A DNA stretch of 64,000 nt, taken from BP-464 sp963825415. GTDB taxonomy: Bacteria; Actinomycetota; Thermoleophilia; Solirubrobacterales; Solirubrobacteraceae. Under the pieces are notes generated by a model, which saw only the letters and a program-made list of their open reading frames with translations, had not been told where the DNA came from and ran no database searches. Location: assembly GCA_963825415.1 (NCBI GenBank), contig CAWGTD010000006.1, positions 806,001 to 870,000 on the forward strand, read 5' to 3'. A program made the translations under genes and the position numbers. Below, piece by piece: positions 31,265 to 39,435 of this stretch (the first letter of the stretch is position 1; the number at the start of each line of letters is the position of its first letter).

Positions 31265-33048
31265 GGCAGCTGGCGCCCCTCAGGGCCGGGCGGGGTGAAG
31301 AAGTCCTCGGGCGGCGGGTCGATGACGGCGAGCGAGATCGTGCTCTTCCCCGCGCCGTAGTCGAGCTGGACTGGCGCCGGCACCTCGGCCGGCACCTGTC
31401 CGGTGCGGCCCTGGCCGAGGACGAGGATCAGCTCGTCGCCCGCGTTGACCACGGCTTCGAGCGGCTCGAGCTCGATCCGGATCTTCAGCGGAGCCCCCGC
31501 GACGACCTCGCCGGCCGTCTCGTCGCCTGTGTTCTCGCCCTCGGGGAAGCGCAGATCGGTCATGCCCCAGCCGAGCCGGTGCAGCCCGGTCGCATCCTTG
31601 CGATAAAGGAACGCGGTCACGTGGCCCGACGAACCGGTCGGGACGACCGTCGCATTGACCTCCGGCAGCCCGGCGATGCGCATCTCATCGTCGGCGTGCA
31701 TCGAGAACGAGGCGCAGGTGGCGCACGTCCCGTCGACCGCGGCCGACACCTGCGGATCGTCGTCGGTGTTGTGCTGGGGGAAGGTCTGCCCGAGGTAGAA
31801 GTACCGGCTGCGCGAGTCGGGAGCGAGCGTCGCGCTCGCGGTGGCCGCGTCGGGCTCTGGGGCCAGCGCGCCGTCGGCCGCCAGGTGCAGCACGTCGGTG
31901 TTGGCCGGGGGCCAGGCCTCCGCCCGGCGCCACCTGCCCGAGGAGTCCTCGACCTCGACGAGCGGACCGAGCGGCGCTGTCGCGTCGCCCTTGAGCTCAT
32001 GGTCGAACCACGCCAGCAACCGGTCGGCCCAGTCCCAGCGGGTATGGGCGTTCGCGGTGTCGGGGTACTCGTGGTTCCACTGCCCGAGCAGCTGATGCAC
32101 GCGGATGCCTCGCTCGCGAAGCGAGACCCCCCACGGGATGACGTGCGCGGGCCGGACGTTCCAGTCGGTGAGCCCCTCGACCAGCAGCACGCTGCCGCGG
32201 TAGTTGCGCTCGACGAGCGGCCGCTCGTTGCGCTCGGCCCAGTAGCCGCCGGCGTCGCGCTTGCCGGTCCGGGTGCTCTCGGCGGTCGCGGCCAGGCCCT
32301 TGTCGAAATCCGGACAGGTGGTGACCGTGTTGAGGGTGCGCGCGGGGTCACGCCCCGAGTAAGCGGGGTTGTGCTCGACCGGCCCGTACAGGTCGTAGTA
32401 GCCCGGAACGAACAACCAGAACCGCGAGTCCAGCGTTCCGGCGCCGAAGGTCATCTCGAAGAGGTCGTTGACGCCGTCCTCCGGGACGATCGTCTTCAGG
32501 TGCGGGTTGCCCGTGGCCGCTGCGACCCACGGGGTCGACCCCGAGTAGGAGATGCCGACCATCCCGATGCTGCCGTTGCTCCACGGCCTCGTGCCCAGCC
32601 ACGTCAGGGCGTCGTCGAGGTCGGAGCGCTCGATCTTGCCGAAGAGGTTCGGGCAGCCGTCCGTGTCACCCGTGCCGCGCGTCGGCACGAGCGCGACGGC
32701 GTAGCCGTGCGAGACAAAGTTCGTCACCAGGAAGCTCGCGCACGACGCGATGTCGGCGTCCTTGAGATCCCGGGAGTGATACGGCGACGCGTGCACGATG
32801 ACCGGCGCGCGGTAGTCCGCCGGGGCGTCCGGGCGGATGAACCCGATCTGCAGCGCGCGCCCGTCGAGCTTGCTCGGGACCTCGACGACCTCCTGCGGCA
32901 GCGCCTTGAAGGGCCCCGGTGCGCTGACCTTGCTCGACCCCATGTTCTCGCAGTTGCCCGCGTAGGGGTCCTGGGCCTGCGCCGCCGCAGGCAGGCTGAG
33001 CACCAACGCCACTACCGCGGCGACCGTCATCCCGCCCGTCGTTCGCAT
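31261..33048 (-). CDS. Secreted CocE/NonD family alpha/beta hydrolase (X-Pro dipeptidyl-peptidase type)
   Basis: 595 residues from ATG 33048, chosen because GGGAGGG lies just upstream; an in-frame ATG also lies at 33066. Signal peptide AAVVALVLSLPAAAQA. The catalytic triad is visible: Ser in GISYSGS, Asp in LVEGLTDWNV and His in LGQWNHEYPD. A C-terminal jelly-roll domain (PLKIRIELEPLEAVVNAGDE) is standard for the CocE/X-Pro peptidase family. It hydrolyses esters or Xaa-Pro peptides outside the cell; with the M14 gene downstream it suggests a peptide-degrading operon. Confidence 0.88.
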   Translation of the reverse strand: MRTTGGMTVAAVVALVLSLPAAAQAQDPYAGNCENMGSSKVSAPGPFKALPQEVVEVPSKLDGRALQIGFIRPDAPADYRAPVIVHASPYHSRDLKDADIASCASFLVTNFVSHGYAVALVPTRGTGDTDGCPNLFGKIERSDLDDALTWLGTRPWSNGSIGMVGISYSGSTPWVAAATGNPHLKTIVPEDGVNDLFEMTFGAGTLDSRFWLFVPGYYDLYGPVEHNPAYSGRDPARTLNTVTTCPDFDKGLAATAESTRTGKRDAGGYWAERNERPLVERNYRGSVLLVEGLTDWNVRPAHVIPWGVSLRERGIRVHQLLGQWNHEYPDTANAHTRWDWADRLLAWFDHELKGDATAPLGPLVEVEDSSGRWRRAEAWPPANTDVLHLAADGALAPEPDAATASATLAPDSRSRYFYLGQTFPQHNTDDDPQVSAAVDGTCATCASFSMHADDEMRIAGLPEVNATVVPTGSSGHVTAFLYRKDATGLHRLGWGMTDLRFPEGENTGDETAGEVVAGAPLKIRIELEPLEAVVNAGDELILVLGQGRTGQVPAEVPAPVQLDYGAGKSTISLAVIDPPPEDFFTPPGPEGRQLP

Positions 33049-33132
33049 CCGTCCCTCCCGCATCAACGAACTCCCTGCCCCGGGATGTTGGCAACTCGCC
33101 GACTGCCATGCGCTGCTGCGCTTCGGCTGACG

Positions 33133-33576
33133 TCAGGCGGCGGAGTCCTCGTCTGCCTCGCCGACGACCGTCGTCACCGGCAGGCCGAGGCCCTCGAGCT
33201 TGTGCGGCAGGTCGAGCTTGAGCCAGCGGGAAACCGTGTGGTGCAGCGTCGAGATGATGATCTCGTCGAAGCCGTTGATGTTGACCGCGTCCTGCACGGC
33301 GTCGAGCGGATTGGCGTCGCCCACCATCCCCTCGACGGAGCTGCCGGCGGCTTCCTCGATCAGCGGGACCGCGCGCGCCAGCACCTGGTGCTCGTAGTCG
33401 GAGTCCATGTCCTCGGCGTCGACGACCTTGTGCATCCCGTGGGCCTTCTTCGGCACCAGCAGGGTGAAGGTCGCGGGCCCACGAGCCGCGCGCGCGCGAA
33501 CCGCGTCGAGCAGCGCGGGCGAGGCCGCGGTCTGGTGCGCGACGACGAGGACGCGCGGGGGGCTGGAGGACTCCAT
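33133..33576 (-). CDS. Universal stress protein-like domain protein
   Basis: 147 residues from ATG 33576 with a GGAAGGAG site upstream. The Rossmann-like fold shows VLVVAHQTAASPALLDAVRA and FDEIIISTLHHTVSRWLKLD then GLPVTTVVGE, the pattern of a UspA-type subunit, though a clear ATP-binding G-2X-G-9X-GS/T motif is not seen. Starts one base after the stop of the MocR regulator, so the two are co-transcribed. Confidence 0.75.
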   Translation of the reverse strand: MESSSPPRVLVVAHQTAASPALLDAVRARAARGPATFTLLVPKKAHGMHKVVDAEDMDSDYEHQVLARAVPLIEEAAGSSVEGMVGDANPLDAVQDAVNINGFDEIIISTLHHTVSRWLKLDLPHKLEGLGLPVTTVVGEADEDSAA

Positions 33577-33577
33577 C

Positions 33578-35026
33578 TCAGAACTCCTTCCTCTGCGGAA
33601 CTGGGGGCCGGATCTTGTCATGCCGCGCGGCATCGTCCACCGCGGCGGCCAGCTCGCGGATGCCGCGACGAATCGCCTGCTCGCCGAGCGCGCCGTATCC
33701 CACGAGCAGCGCGGGCCGGCCGTCCTCGGGCGCGAAGCGATGCACCGACAGTCCCTCGACGCGCACGCCGCGCTCAGCCGCGGCCACGACGATCGCGGCC
33801 TCGTCGCACCCGTCGGGCAGCTCGATCGCAGCGTGCAGCCCGGCGGCCACGCCGCGCAGGCGCGCTTGTGGAAGGTGTTCGGCCAGCGCGGCGCCGAGCG
33901 CGTCGCGGCGCCGGCGGTTGGCGGCGCGGGTGCGACGCAGGTGGCGATCGAGGTCGCCGCGCTCGATCAGGTCGGCGAGGACGAGCTGCTCGAGCACCGG
34001 CGAGCCCGCATCGGCGAGCCCTTTCTCGTAGGCGACGTCGTTGGCCAGCGCGGCGGGCACCGCGACCCACCCGAGCCGCAGCGCCGGTGCCAGCGTCTTG
34101 CTGGCGGTTCCGCCGTAGACCACGCGCTCAGGCGCGAGGCCCTGGAGCGCGCCGACCGGATCGCGGTCGTAGCGGTGCTCGGCGTCGTAGTCGTCCTCGA
34201 TGACGATCGTGTCGTGCTCCTCGGCCCACGCGACCAGCGCCGTCCTGCGGTCGGGCGCGAGCACGACGCCCGTGGGCGACTGGTGCGCCGGGGTTACCAG
34301 CGCGACGTCGGCGCCGCTGCGCACCAGCAGGTCGATCCGCATCCCGCCGTCGTCGACCGGTACGGGCACCGGCTCGAGGCCCGCGCGCCGGACGATGTGG
34401 CGGTGGTAGACGAAGCTCGGATCCTCCATCGCGATCCTGCGCGCACCGCGACCGGCCAGCGCGGCGCAGACCAGGCCGAGCCCCTGCCAGAAGCCGGTGC
34501 TGACGACTACGCGGTCGGGCGTCGTGACGACGCCGCGCACGCGCCCGAGGTAGCCGGCGAGCGCGGCCCGCAACGTGGGCGTGCCGCGCGGGTCGGGATG
34601 CGAGAGGGCCGCGTCGGGAAGGTCGCGCAGCACCCGTCGCATCGACGCCAGCCACGCGGCGCGCGGGAACGCCGCAAGGTCCGGCACGCCGAGGGCGAAG
34701 TCGTAGCGCATCGCCTGCTCGAACGGCCACGGCTCGGAATCGGGCGCCGGCGCGGCCGCGCCCGGCGCGACGCGCGTGCCCGACCCCTGGCGCGAGACCA
34801 CCCAGCCCTCGGCGGCGAGCTGCGCATAGGCCTCGACGACGACGCCGCGCGCCACGCCCAATCGGGCCGCGAGCCCGCGGCTCGACGGCAGCCGGGTGCC
34901 GGGGTGCAGGCGCCCCTCCCTGATGCCCGCGCGCAGCTGCTGTTCGATCTGCGCGCGCATCGGGACCGAGGCGCCACGGTCGAGCTCGACGAGCAGGTCG
35001 GGCGCGGATTGGTCCACTGCGGCCAC
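33578..35026 (-). CDS. MocR/GntR-type regulator with aminotransferase domain
   Basis: 482 residues from GTG 35026. N-terminal GntR winged helix (GRLHPGTRLPSSRGLAARLG, GVVVEAYAQLAAEGWVVSRQ), linker of ~35 residues, then a type I aminotransferase fold with DYDAEHRYDRDPVGA and the PLP lysine in GGTASKTLAPALRLGW. Proteins of this group sense PLP or an amino compound and control genes next to them (PdxR, GabR, TauR types). The start is placed at GTG 35026 because TAAGGT lies ten bases upstream; the ATG at 35077 would overlap the divergent gene's start. Likely target: the divergent pair at 35076-36112. Confidence 0.88.
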   Translation of the reverse strand: MAAVDQSAPDLLVELDRGASVPMRAQIEQQLRAGIREGRLHPGTRLPSSRGLAARLGVARGVVVEAYAQLAAEGWVVSRQGSGTRVAPGAAAPAPDSEPWPFEQAMRYDFALGVPDLAAFPRAAWLASMRRVLRDLPDAALSHPDPRGTPTLRAALAGYLGRVRGVVTTPDRVVVSTGFWQGLGLVCAALAGRGARRIAMEDPSFVYHRHIVRRAGLEPVPVPVDDGGMRIDLLVRSGADVALVTPAHQSPTGVVLAPDRRTALVAWAEEHDTIVIEDDYDAEHRYDRDPVGALQGLAPERVVYGGTASKTLAPALRLGWVAVPAALANDVAYEKGLADAGSPVLEQLVLADLIERGDLDRHLRRTRAANRRRRDALGAALAEHLPQARLRGVAAGLHAAIELPDGCDEAAIVVAAAERGVRVEGLSVHRFAPEDGRPALLVGYGALGEQAIRRGIRELAAAVDDAARHDKIRPPVPQRKEF

Positions 35027-35036
35027 GGCGAAATGG

Positions 35037-35042
35037 ACCTTA
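35037..35042 (-). promoter_or_regulatory. -10 box TAAGGT for the MocR gene
   Basis: Complement of 35037-35042, ten bases before GTG 35026; it lies close to the plus-strand TAGCTT at 35063, so one bound MocR dimer could cover both. Confidence 0.5.
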
Positions 35043-35062
35043 TCGGCGAACCACTCGAGAGG

Positions 35063-35068
35063 TAGCTT
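35063..35068 (+). promoter_or_regulatory. Leaderless -10 box TAGCTT
   Basis: TAGCTT followed by seven bases and ATG 35076 of the four-helix membrane protein gene. Confidence 0.6.
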
Positions 35069-35075
35069 GCGGAGC

Positions 35076-35525
35076 ATGGCAGCGGCTGCCGCACCCACCA
35101 CGACGCAGGAACGCCGGTTGTGGATCGTGCGCGCGGGCCTGGTGCAGCTCGGCGCCATCCAGGGCGCTGCGGCGGCCTGGGCGCTGATCGGGCCGCGCTC
35201 GTTCTACGACAGCTTCCCGGTCGGCGGCGCGCACTGGGTCTCCGCCCTGCCGCCCTACAACGAGCACCTGGTCCGCGACTACGGCGCGTCGTTCCTGGCG
35301 ATCGCGCTGCTCGCGCTGATCGCAGCCTGGATCGCCGACCTGCGCCTCGTGCGCGTGGCGCTCGTCGTGTGGATCGTGGCGGCCATCCCGCACCTCGTCT
35401 TCCACCTGGCCCACGCCGACATGCCGTCGGGCTTGAAGGGCGTGGTGTCCCTGCTGACCCTCTCCATCAACGCCGTGGCGCCCCTCGGCCTGCTTGCCCT
35501 GACCCCGAAGGAGGTCCCTCGATGA
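35076..35525 (+). CDS. Four-helix membrane protein of unknown function
   Basis: 149 residues. Four hydrophobic segments: LWIVRAGLVQLGAIQGAAAA, ASFLAIALLALIAAWIADL, VRVALVVWIVAAIPHLVFHL, and VVSLLTLSINAVAPLGLLAL. A periplasmic loop with FYDSFPVGGAHWVSALPPYN separates helices 1 and 2, and His residues in PHLVFHLAH sit at a helix end. Resembles small DoxX-like or related integral proteins but no family is certain. Overlaps the AhpD-like gene by 4 bases (ATGA); both probably answer to the divergent MocR regulator. Confidence 0.78.
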   Translation: MAAAAAPTTTQERRLWIVRAGLVQLGAIQGAAAAWALIGPRSFYDSFPVGGAHWVSALPPYNEHLVRDYGASFLAIALLALIAAWIADLRLVRVALVVWIVAAIPHLVFHLAHADMPSGLKGVVSLLTLSINAVAPLGLLALTPKEVPR

Positions 35526-36112
35526 CCCGCATCGCTCCCGCCCCCGCCAAGGGGCTGTTCGTCCGCGAGACCTACCGCCAGACCCGCAAGCGCTTCAACC
35601 GCGATCTCGAGCCGAGCGGCGTCGCCGCCCATCACAAGGGCATCCTCGCCGGCATGGTGGCTTTCGAGCTTGCGCTGGAGCGCTCGCATCGTGTCGACGA
35701 GAAGCTCAAGGCGCTGGCCGAGACCAAGGCCGCGCTGATGGTCGGCTGCGAGTTCTGCATCGACATCGGCTCGCACGTCAGCGCGAGCCACGGCGTGACC
35801 GACGAGCAGCTGCTCGCCCTGCCGCGCCACCGCGAAGCCGAGTGCTTCGACGAGGTCGAGCGGCTGGTCATCGACTACGCCGAGGCGATGACCCGCACGC
35901 CCGCCGAGGTGACCGACGAGCTGTTCCAGCGGATGCGCGAGCGCTTCGACGAGGCGCAGCTCGTCGAGCTGACGGCGGCGGTCGCGTGGGAGAACTGGCG
36001 AGCCCGGTTCAACTGGGCGTTCGACATCGGCGCCGCCGGCTTCCGCGAGGGAGCCGCCTGCCCCGTGCCGGCTCACACCAACGGCGCGCAGGCAGCGGCG
36101 ACAACCGGCTGA
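35522..36112 (+). CDS. Carboxymuconolactone decarboxylase/AhpD-like protein
   Basis: 196 residues, all-helical. The CxxC redox pair is in MVGCEFCIDIGSHVS, the place of the AhpD peroxidatic/resolving cysteines; a following helix FDEVERLVIDYAEAMTRTPA and the VAWENWRARFNWAF end are typical of the family. Likely an alkylhydroperoxidase-type or gamma-carboxymuconolactone decarboxylase-like enzyme, cytoplasmic. Translationally coupled to the membrane protein upstream. Confidence 0.85.
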   Translation: MTRIAPAPAKGLFVRETYRQTRKRFNRDLEPSGVAAHHKGILAGMVAFELALERSHRVDEKLKALAETKAALMVGCEFCIDIGSHVSASHGVTDEQLLALPRHREAECFDEVERLVIDYAEAMTRTPAEVTDELFQRMRERFDEAQLVELTAAVAWENWRARFNWAFDIGAAGFREGAACPVPAHTNGAQAAATTG

Positions 36113-36118
36113 ACCGTC

Positions 36119-37156
36119 TCACGCCGAGCCGAACGACTCGCGCCGCACGCCTACCGGCTGGCCGAAGCGGTGCCGCTGCCGGGAAGCGATTCGGGCGCCG
36201 AGCTCGGTGATGTCGCGGCCCGTCGCGTCGAGCCAGGCCCACAGCTCGTCGGCCGGCACGGGGCGTTGGAGCTTGAAGCCCTGGACGAGGTCGCAGCCCC
36301 AGGCGCTCAGCTGCACCCACTGCTCCTCGGTCTCCACGCCCTCGGCGACGACCACCAGCCCGAGCGAGTGGGCCAGGTCGATCGCCGTGTGGACGACGCG
36401 GTCGGCCTTCACATCGTGCGCCAGACCCGCGGTGAAACGCCTGTCGATCTTCACGACGTCGATCGGCAGCTCGACGAGGCGGGCGAGCGACGAGTGGCCG
36501 ACGCCGAAGTCGTCGATCGACACGCTGATCCCGAGCTGCTTGACGGCACGGACCGCGTCGCCGAAGGCCTTGTCGTCGCTCTCTGAGATCGGCGTCTCGG
36601 GCACCTCGACGCGCAGCAGGTCACAGTCGACGTCGGTGCTTTCGCACAGCGCTTGCAGGAACGGCACGAAGTCCGGGTCGACGAGGTAACGCGGTGAGAC
36701 GTTGACCGAGATCCGCAGCGGCCGGCCGGCCGCGCTCCATGCACACGCGTGGCGAACGGCCTCGGAGATCACGAAGCGGTTGAAGCGGCGCAGCCAGACG
36801 CCGTCGTTGATCGCGGAGAGAAAAGCGCCGGGCAGCAGCAGGCCCTTGCGCGGATGCCGCCAGCGCACGAGCGCCTCGACCGAGCGGACACGGCCGTCCA
36901 TCGCGTCGGCCTTGGGCTGGAAGAAGAGCACGAGCTCGCCGTTGCGCAGTGCGCGCCACAGCGGATAGACGAGGACGAGCGTTCGCCAGCGGCTCACCTC
37001 GCCCATTCCGAGCGCAAGCCAGACCGCGGGCGGCGCGAGCGCGAGGAACAGCACCAGCGACTCCGACCAGCCACCGACCACTCCGGCTGTCGCGAGTGCG
37101 AGTCCTCCGATCCATAGCCCTCCCAAGAGGACCCTCTCTCCATGATCTAGCAGCAA
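36119..37156 (-). CDS. Membrane-anchored EAL-domain c-di-GMP phosphodiesterase
   Basis: 345 residues from TTG 37156, preceded by AAGGGGAAGGAG; a longer frame begins at 37297 but lacks a good start. Two N-terminal membrane helices (ERVLLGGLWIGGLALATAGV and LVLFLALAPPAVWLALG), then the EAL domain. Catalytic residues are all present: EAL in RSVEALVRWRHP, Asn in ISVNVSPRY, Glu in LRVEVPET, DDFG in SIDDFGVGHSSL, Lys in VVKIDRRF, and Glu in VAEGVETEEQW. So it should hydrolyse c-di-GMP to pGpG at the membrane. There is no GGDEF domain in it or next to it. Confidence 0.9.
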   Translation of the reverse strand: MLLDHGERVLLGGLWIGGLALATAGVVGGWSESLVLFLALAPPAVWLALGMGEVSRWRTLVLVYPLWRALRNGELVLFFQPKADAMDGRVRSVEALVRWRHPRKGLLLPGAFLSAINDGVWLRRFNRFVISEAVRHACAWSAAGRPLRISVNVSPRYLVDPDFVPFLQALCESTDVDCDLLRVEVPETPISESDDKAFGDAVRAVKQLGISVSIDDFGVGHSSLARLVELPIDVVKIDRRFTAGLAHDVKADRVVHTAIDLAHSLGLVVVAEGVETEEQWVQLSAWGCDLVQGFKLQRPVPADELWAWLDATGRDITELGARIASRQRHRFGQPVGVRRESFGSA

Positions 37157-37245
37157 ACGAGGCTCCTTCCCCTTTACCTTGTCTGCTCCAACGCTCCTAC
37201 CCGCGCGAGGTTGGCCGCAACCGATCTTTTGCGCGTTTGCGCTCG

Positions 37246-37920
37246 TCAGGCGGGTTCGAGCACGGCCCAGCCGAACACCGCGCTGAAGGCCCGGCACCAG
37301 ATCACCGCGCTGTACTGCGACGGCTCGAAGTCATCGGGCAACTCGTACTGCTGGTTGCCCTTGTTGCCCTTCAGCCCGCCGAGGTCGACGTTGCCCTTCG
37401 CGCCGCCGTCGTCGGTGTCCCCGGGAACGATGCGGACGCGGACGTCGGGCCCCGCCGAGGTGCTGAAGCCCGTCAACGTGAGCACGCGCTTGCCGTTGGC
37501 GAGCTTCACGACGCTGGCGGTGCCGATCGTCTCGTGCTCGCCTGACTTGAAGCTGCCGGTGAGCTCCTGGACCGAGCCGCTGGCGGTGGCGCCGGAGGAA
37601 CTGCTCACGGCGCTGACCGGCTGCCCGACCGCCACACGCTCGTTGACGGTCTTCTCGCGCACGGTCGTGAACAGCAGGTAGCCGCCCACCCCGCCGGCGG
37701 CGATGAGGTAGCCGCTCACCAGCGGCACCGCCAGCGAGCGCCGCGGCCGTGCGACGAGGAACACCGCGACGGCCATGAGGATGAACCACACGGTGACCAG
37801 CGCCATCGAGAGGCGGAAGGAGTCGGCGATGACCCCGCCGGTAACCCACACGCCGACGACGACGAGGGCGATCACCGCGGGGAAGGCGAGCCAGCGCTGC
37901 GGTCGGGCCTGCGCGCTCAT
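37246..37920 (-). CDS. DM13 domain-containing membrane protein
   Basis: 224 residues. Three N-terminal hydrophobic helices (FPAVIALVVVGVWVTGGVI, LVTVWFILMAVAVFLVARP, VSGYLIAAGGVGGYLLFTT), a Ser/Ala linker and a C-terminal DM13 domain (about residues 115-222) with GSFKSGEHETIGTASVVKLA, GPDVRVRI, NQQYELPDDF and the characteristic cysteine in SAVIWCRAFSAVFGWA. DM13 domains are thought to take part in electron transfer or hydroxylation through this cysteine. Domain faces outside the cell. Confidence 0.87.
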   Translation of the reverse strand: MSAQARPQRWLAFPAVIALVVVGVWVTGGVIADSFRLSMALVTVWFILMAVAVFLVARPRRSLAVPLVSGYLIAAGGVGGYLLFTTVREKTVNERVAVGQPVSAVSSSSGATASGSVQELTGSFKSGEHETIGTASVVKLANGKRVLTLTGFSTSAGPDVRVRIVPGDTDDGGAKGNVDLGGLKGNKGNQQYELPDDFEPSQYSAVIWCRAFSAVFGWAVLEPA

Positions 37921-37945
37921 GTTCGTCCCGTCCGTCGCATGCTGG

Positions 37946-37968
37946 GAGTGTTACCGCAACGCTATCCT
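37946..37968 (+). promoter_or_regulatory. Possible promoter of tRNA-Tyr
   Basis: TATCCT at 37963-37968 lies 10 bases before the tRNA 5' end, and TGCTGG sits 17 bases upstream of it. The -35 is a poor match to TTGACA; the spacing is ideal. Confidence 0.4.
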
Positions 37969-37978
37969 CACGCGCCCC

Positions 37979-38060
37979 GGCGGGGTTCCCGAGCGGTCAA
38001 AGGGGTGCGGCTGTAAACCGCATGGCTCTGCCTTCGCAGGTTCGAATCCTGCCCCCGCCA
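37979..38060 (+). tRNA. tRNA-Tyr (anticodon GTA)
   Basis: Acceptor GGCGGGG (37979-37985) pairs with CCCCGCC (38053-38059); discriminator A at 38060. The anticodon loop CTGTAAA carries GTA. A long variable arm (class II) precedes the T-arm GCAGG/TTCGAAT/CCTGC. CCA is not encoded. Confidence 0.95.
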
Positions 38061-38068
38061 TGACGACG

Positions 38069-38096
38069 CGCGGCCGGCTCGAAAGAGCCGGCCGCG
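38069..38096. terminator. Strong GC hairpin after tRNA-Tyr
   Basis: A perfect 12-bp stem (CGCGGCCGGCTC with GAGCCGGCCGCG) with a GAAA loop, between the tRNA and the convergent sigma-factor gene. No T-run follows, so it may stop transcription in both directions by structure alone or mark an mRNA 3' end. Confidence 0.7.
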
Positions 38097-38124
38097 GGCG
38101 TTTCAGGATGGTGCGCCGAGCGGG

Positions 38125-39270
38125 CTAGGACGCGTCGCGCAGCCGCTGCGCCTCGGGCAGCGACTCGAGCTTCTTCAGCGTGTGGTTCTCGATCTGGCGG
38201 ATGCGCTCGCGCGTGACGTTGAACGCGCGACCGACCTCCTCCAGGGTGCGCGGGCGGCCGCCGGTGAGGCCGAAGCGCATCTCGATCACCTCGCGCTCGC
38301 GCTGGGGCAGCGCGGCGAGCGCCTTGCGGACGTTGTCGCGACGGAGGTTCTCGGACGCCAGCTCGAAGGGCGACTCGGCGGCCTGGTCCTCGACGAAGTC
38401 GCCGAGCTCGGACTCCTCCTCGTCGCCGATCGGCTTCTCGAGCGAGATCGGCTGCTGGCTCATGCGCAGGATGTCGCGCACCTCGCGCGGCGTGGTCTCC
38501 AGCTCGAACGCGATCTCCTCCGGAGAGGGCTCGCGGCCCAGCGCCTGGACGAGCTGGCGCTCGACATGGACGACCTTGTTGAGCTTCTCGACCATGTGGA
38601 CCGGGATGCGGATCGTGCGGCCCTTGTCGGCGATCGCACGCGTGACCGCCTGGCGGATCCACCAGGTCGCGTACGTGGAAAACTTGTAGCCGCGGCGGTA
38701 GTCGAACTTCTCGACCGCGCGGATGAGGCCGAGCGAGCCCTCCTGGATGAGATCCAGGAACGTCAGGCCGCGGCCCAGATAACCCTTGGCGATCGAGACG
38801 ACCAGCCGCAGGTTGGCCTCGACCATGTGGGTCTTGGCGGCCATGTCGCCGCGCTCGATGCGCTTGGCGAGCGACACCTCCTGCTCGGCGGTCAGCAGCG
38901 GCACGCGGCCGATCGAGCGCAGGTAGAGACGCAGCGAGTCGAGCGACGGCTCGACCGTCAGATCGATCTCGGGCTTCTTCGGCTCGTCGGCACCGTCGGA
39001 GCGCTTCCGCGCCTCCGCGGCGGCCTCGACACGGCCGCCCTCGCTGGTGGCCGGGCGCCCGTCGGCACCGACCACTTCGATGCCCTGCTCGATCAGGTGG
39101 GCGTGCAGCTCGCCGACCTGCTCCTTGGTGACCTCGATCTCCTCGAGGCAGGTCGCGATCCGCTCGAAGGTCAGGGAACCCTTCTCCTGGCCTTCCGCGA
39201 TCAGCTGACGAAGCTCGTCCATCTCATGGATGGGAGCTTCGTCGGACAGCAACATCTCAGGCTCGCTCAC
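38125..39270 (-). CDS. rpoD: Principal RNA polymerase sigma factor (sigma-70 family)
   Basis: 381 residues from GTG 39270. Region 1.2 (SLDSLRLYLRSIGRVPLLTA), region 2 with KGYLGRGLTFLDLIQEG and FDYRRGYKFSTYATWWIRQA (2.3-2.4, the -10 recognition helix), region 3 and region 4.2 with NVTRERIRQIEN (-35 helix-turn-helix). The sequence of regions 2-4 is that of primary (group 1) sigma factors; the first ~105 residues are a variable acidic region 1.1. Actinobacterial relatives are called SigA or RpoD. It reads the TANNNT boxes described in this window. Confidence 0.95.
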   Translation of the reverse strand: MSEPEMLLSDEAPIHEMDELRQLIAEGQEKGSLTFERIATCLEEIEVTKEQVGELHAHLIEQGIEVVGADGRPATSEGGRVEAAAEARKRSDGADEPKKPEIDLTVEPSLDSLRLYLRSIGRVPLLTAEQEVSLAKRIERGDMAAKTHMVEANLRLVVSIAKGYLGRGLTFLDLIQEGSLGLIRAVEKFDYRRGYKFSTYATWWIRQAVTRAIADKGRTIRIPVHMVEKLNKVVHVERQLVQALGREPSPEEIAFELETTPREVRDILRMSQQPISLEKPIGDEEESELGDFVEDQAAESPFELASENLRRDNVRKALAALPQREREVIEMRFGLTGGRPRTLEEVGRAFNVTRERIRQIENHTLKKLESLPEAQRLRDAS

Positions 39271-39423
39271 GACCCTCGCTTCCTCAACTGGACCTCTCTC
39301 CGGACATGTGCACGCGCTTACACGCTTATCGCGGTATCGACCGCGAGGGGGCTGAGCCTTAGGGGACATTCAGCCGAGATTGCGACAAGTGATACCAAAG
39401 GTTTGGCAAAGGTGGTAGCGGCC

Positions 39424-39429
39424 TATGCT
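39424..39429 (+). promoter_or_regulatory. Leaderless -10 box TATGCT for folE2
   Basis: TATGCT six bases before ATG 39436, with TTTGGC 16 bases upstream as a possible -35. Confidence 0.65.
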
Positions 39430-39435
39430 CGATGC

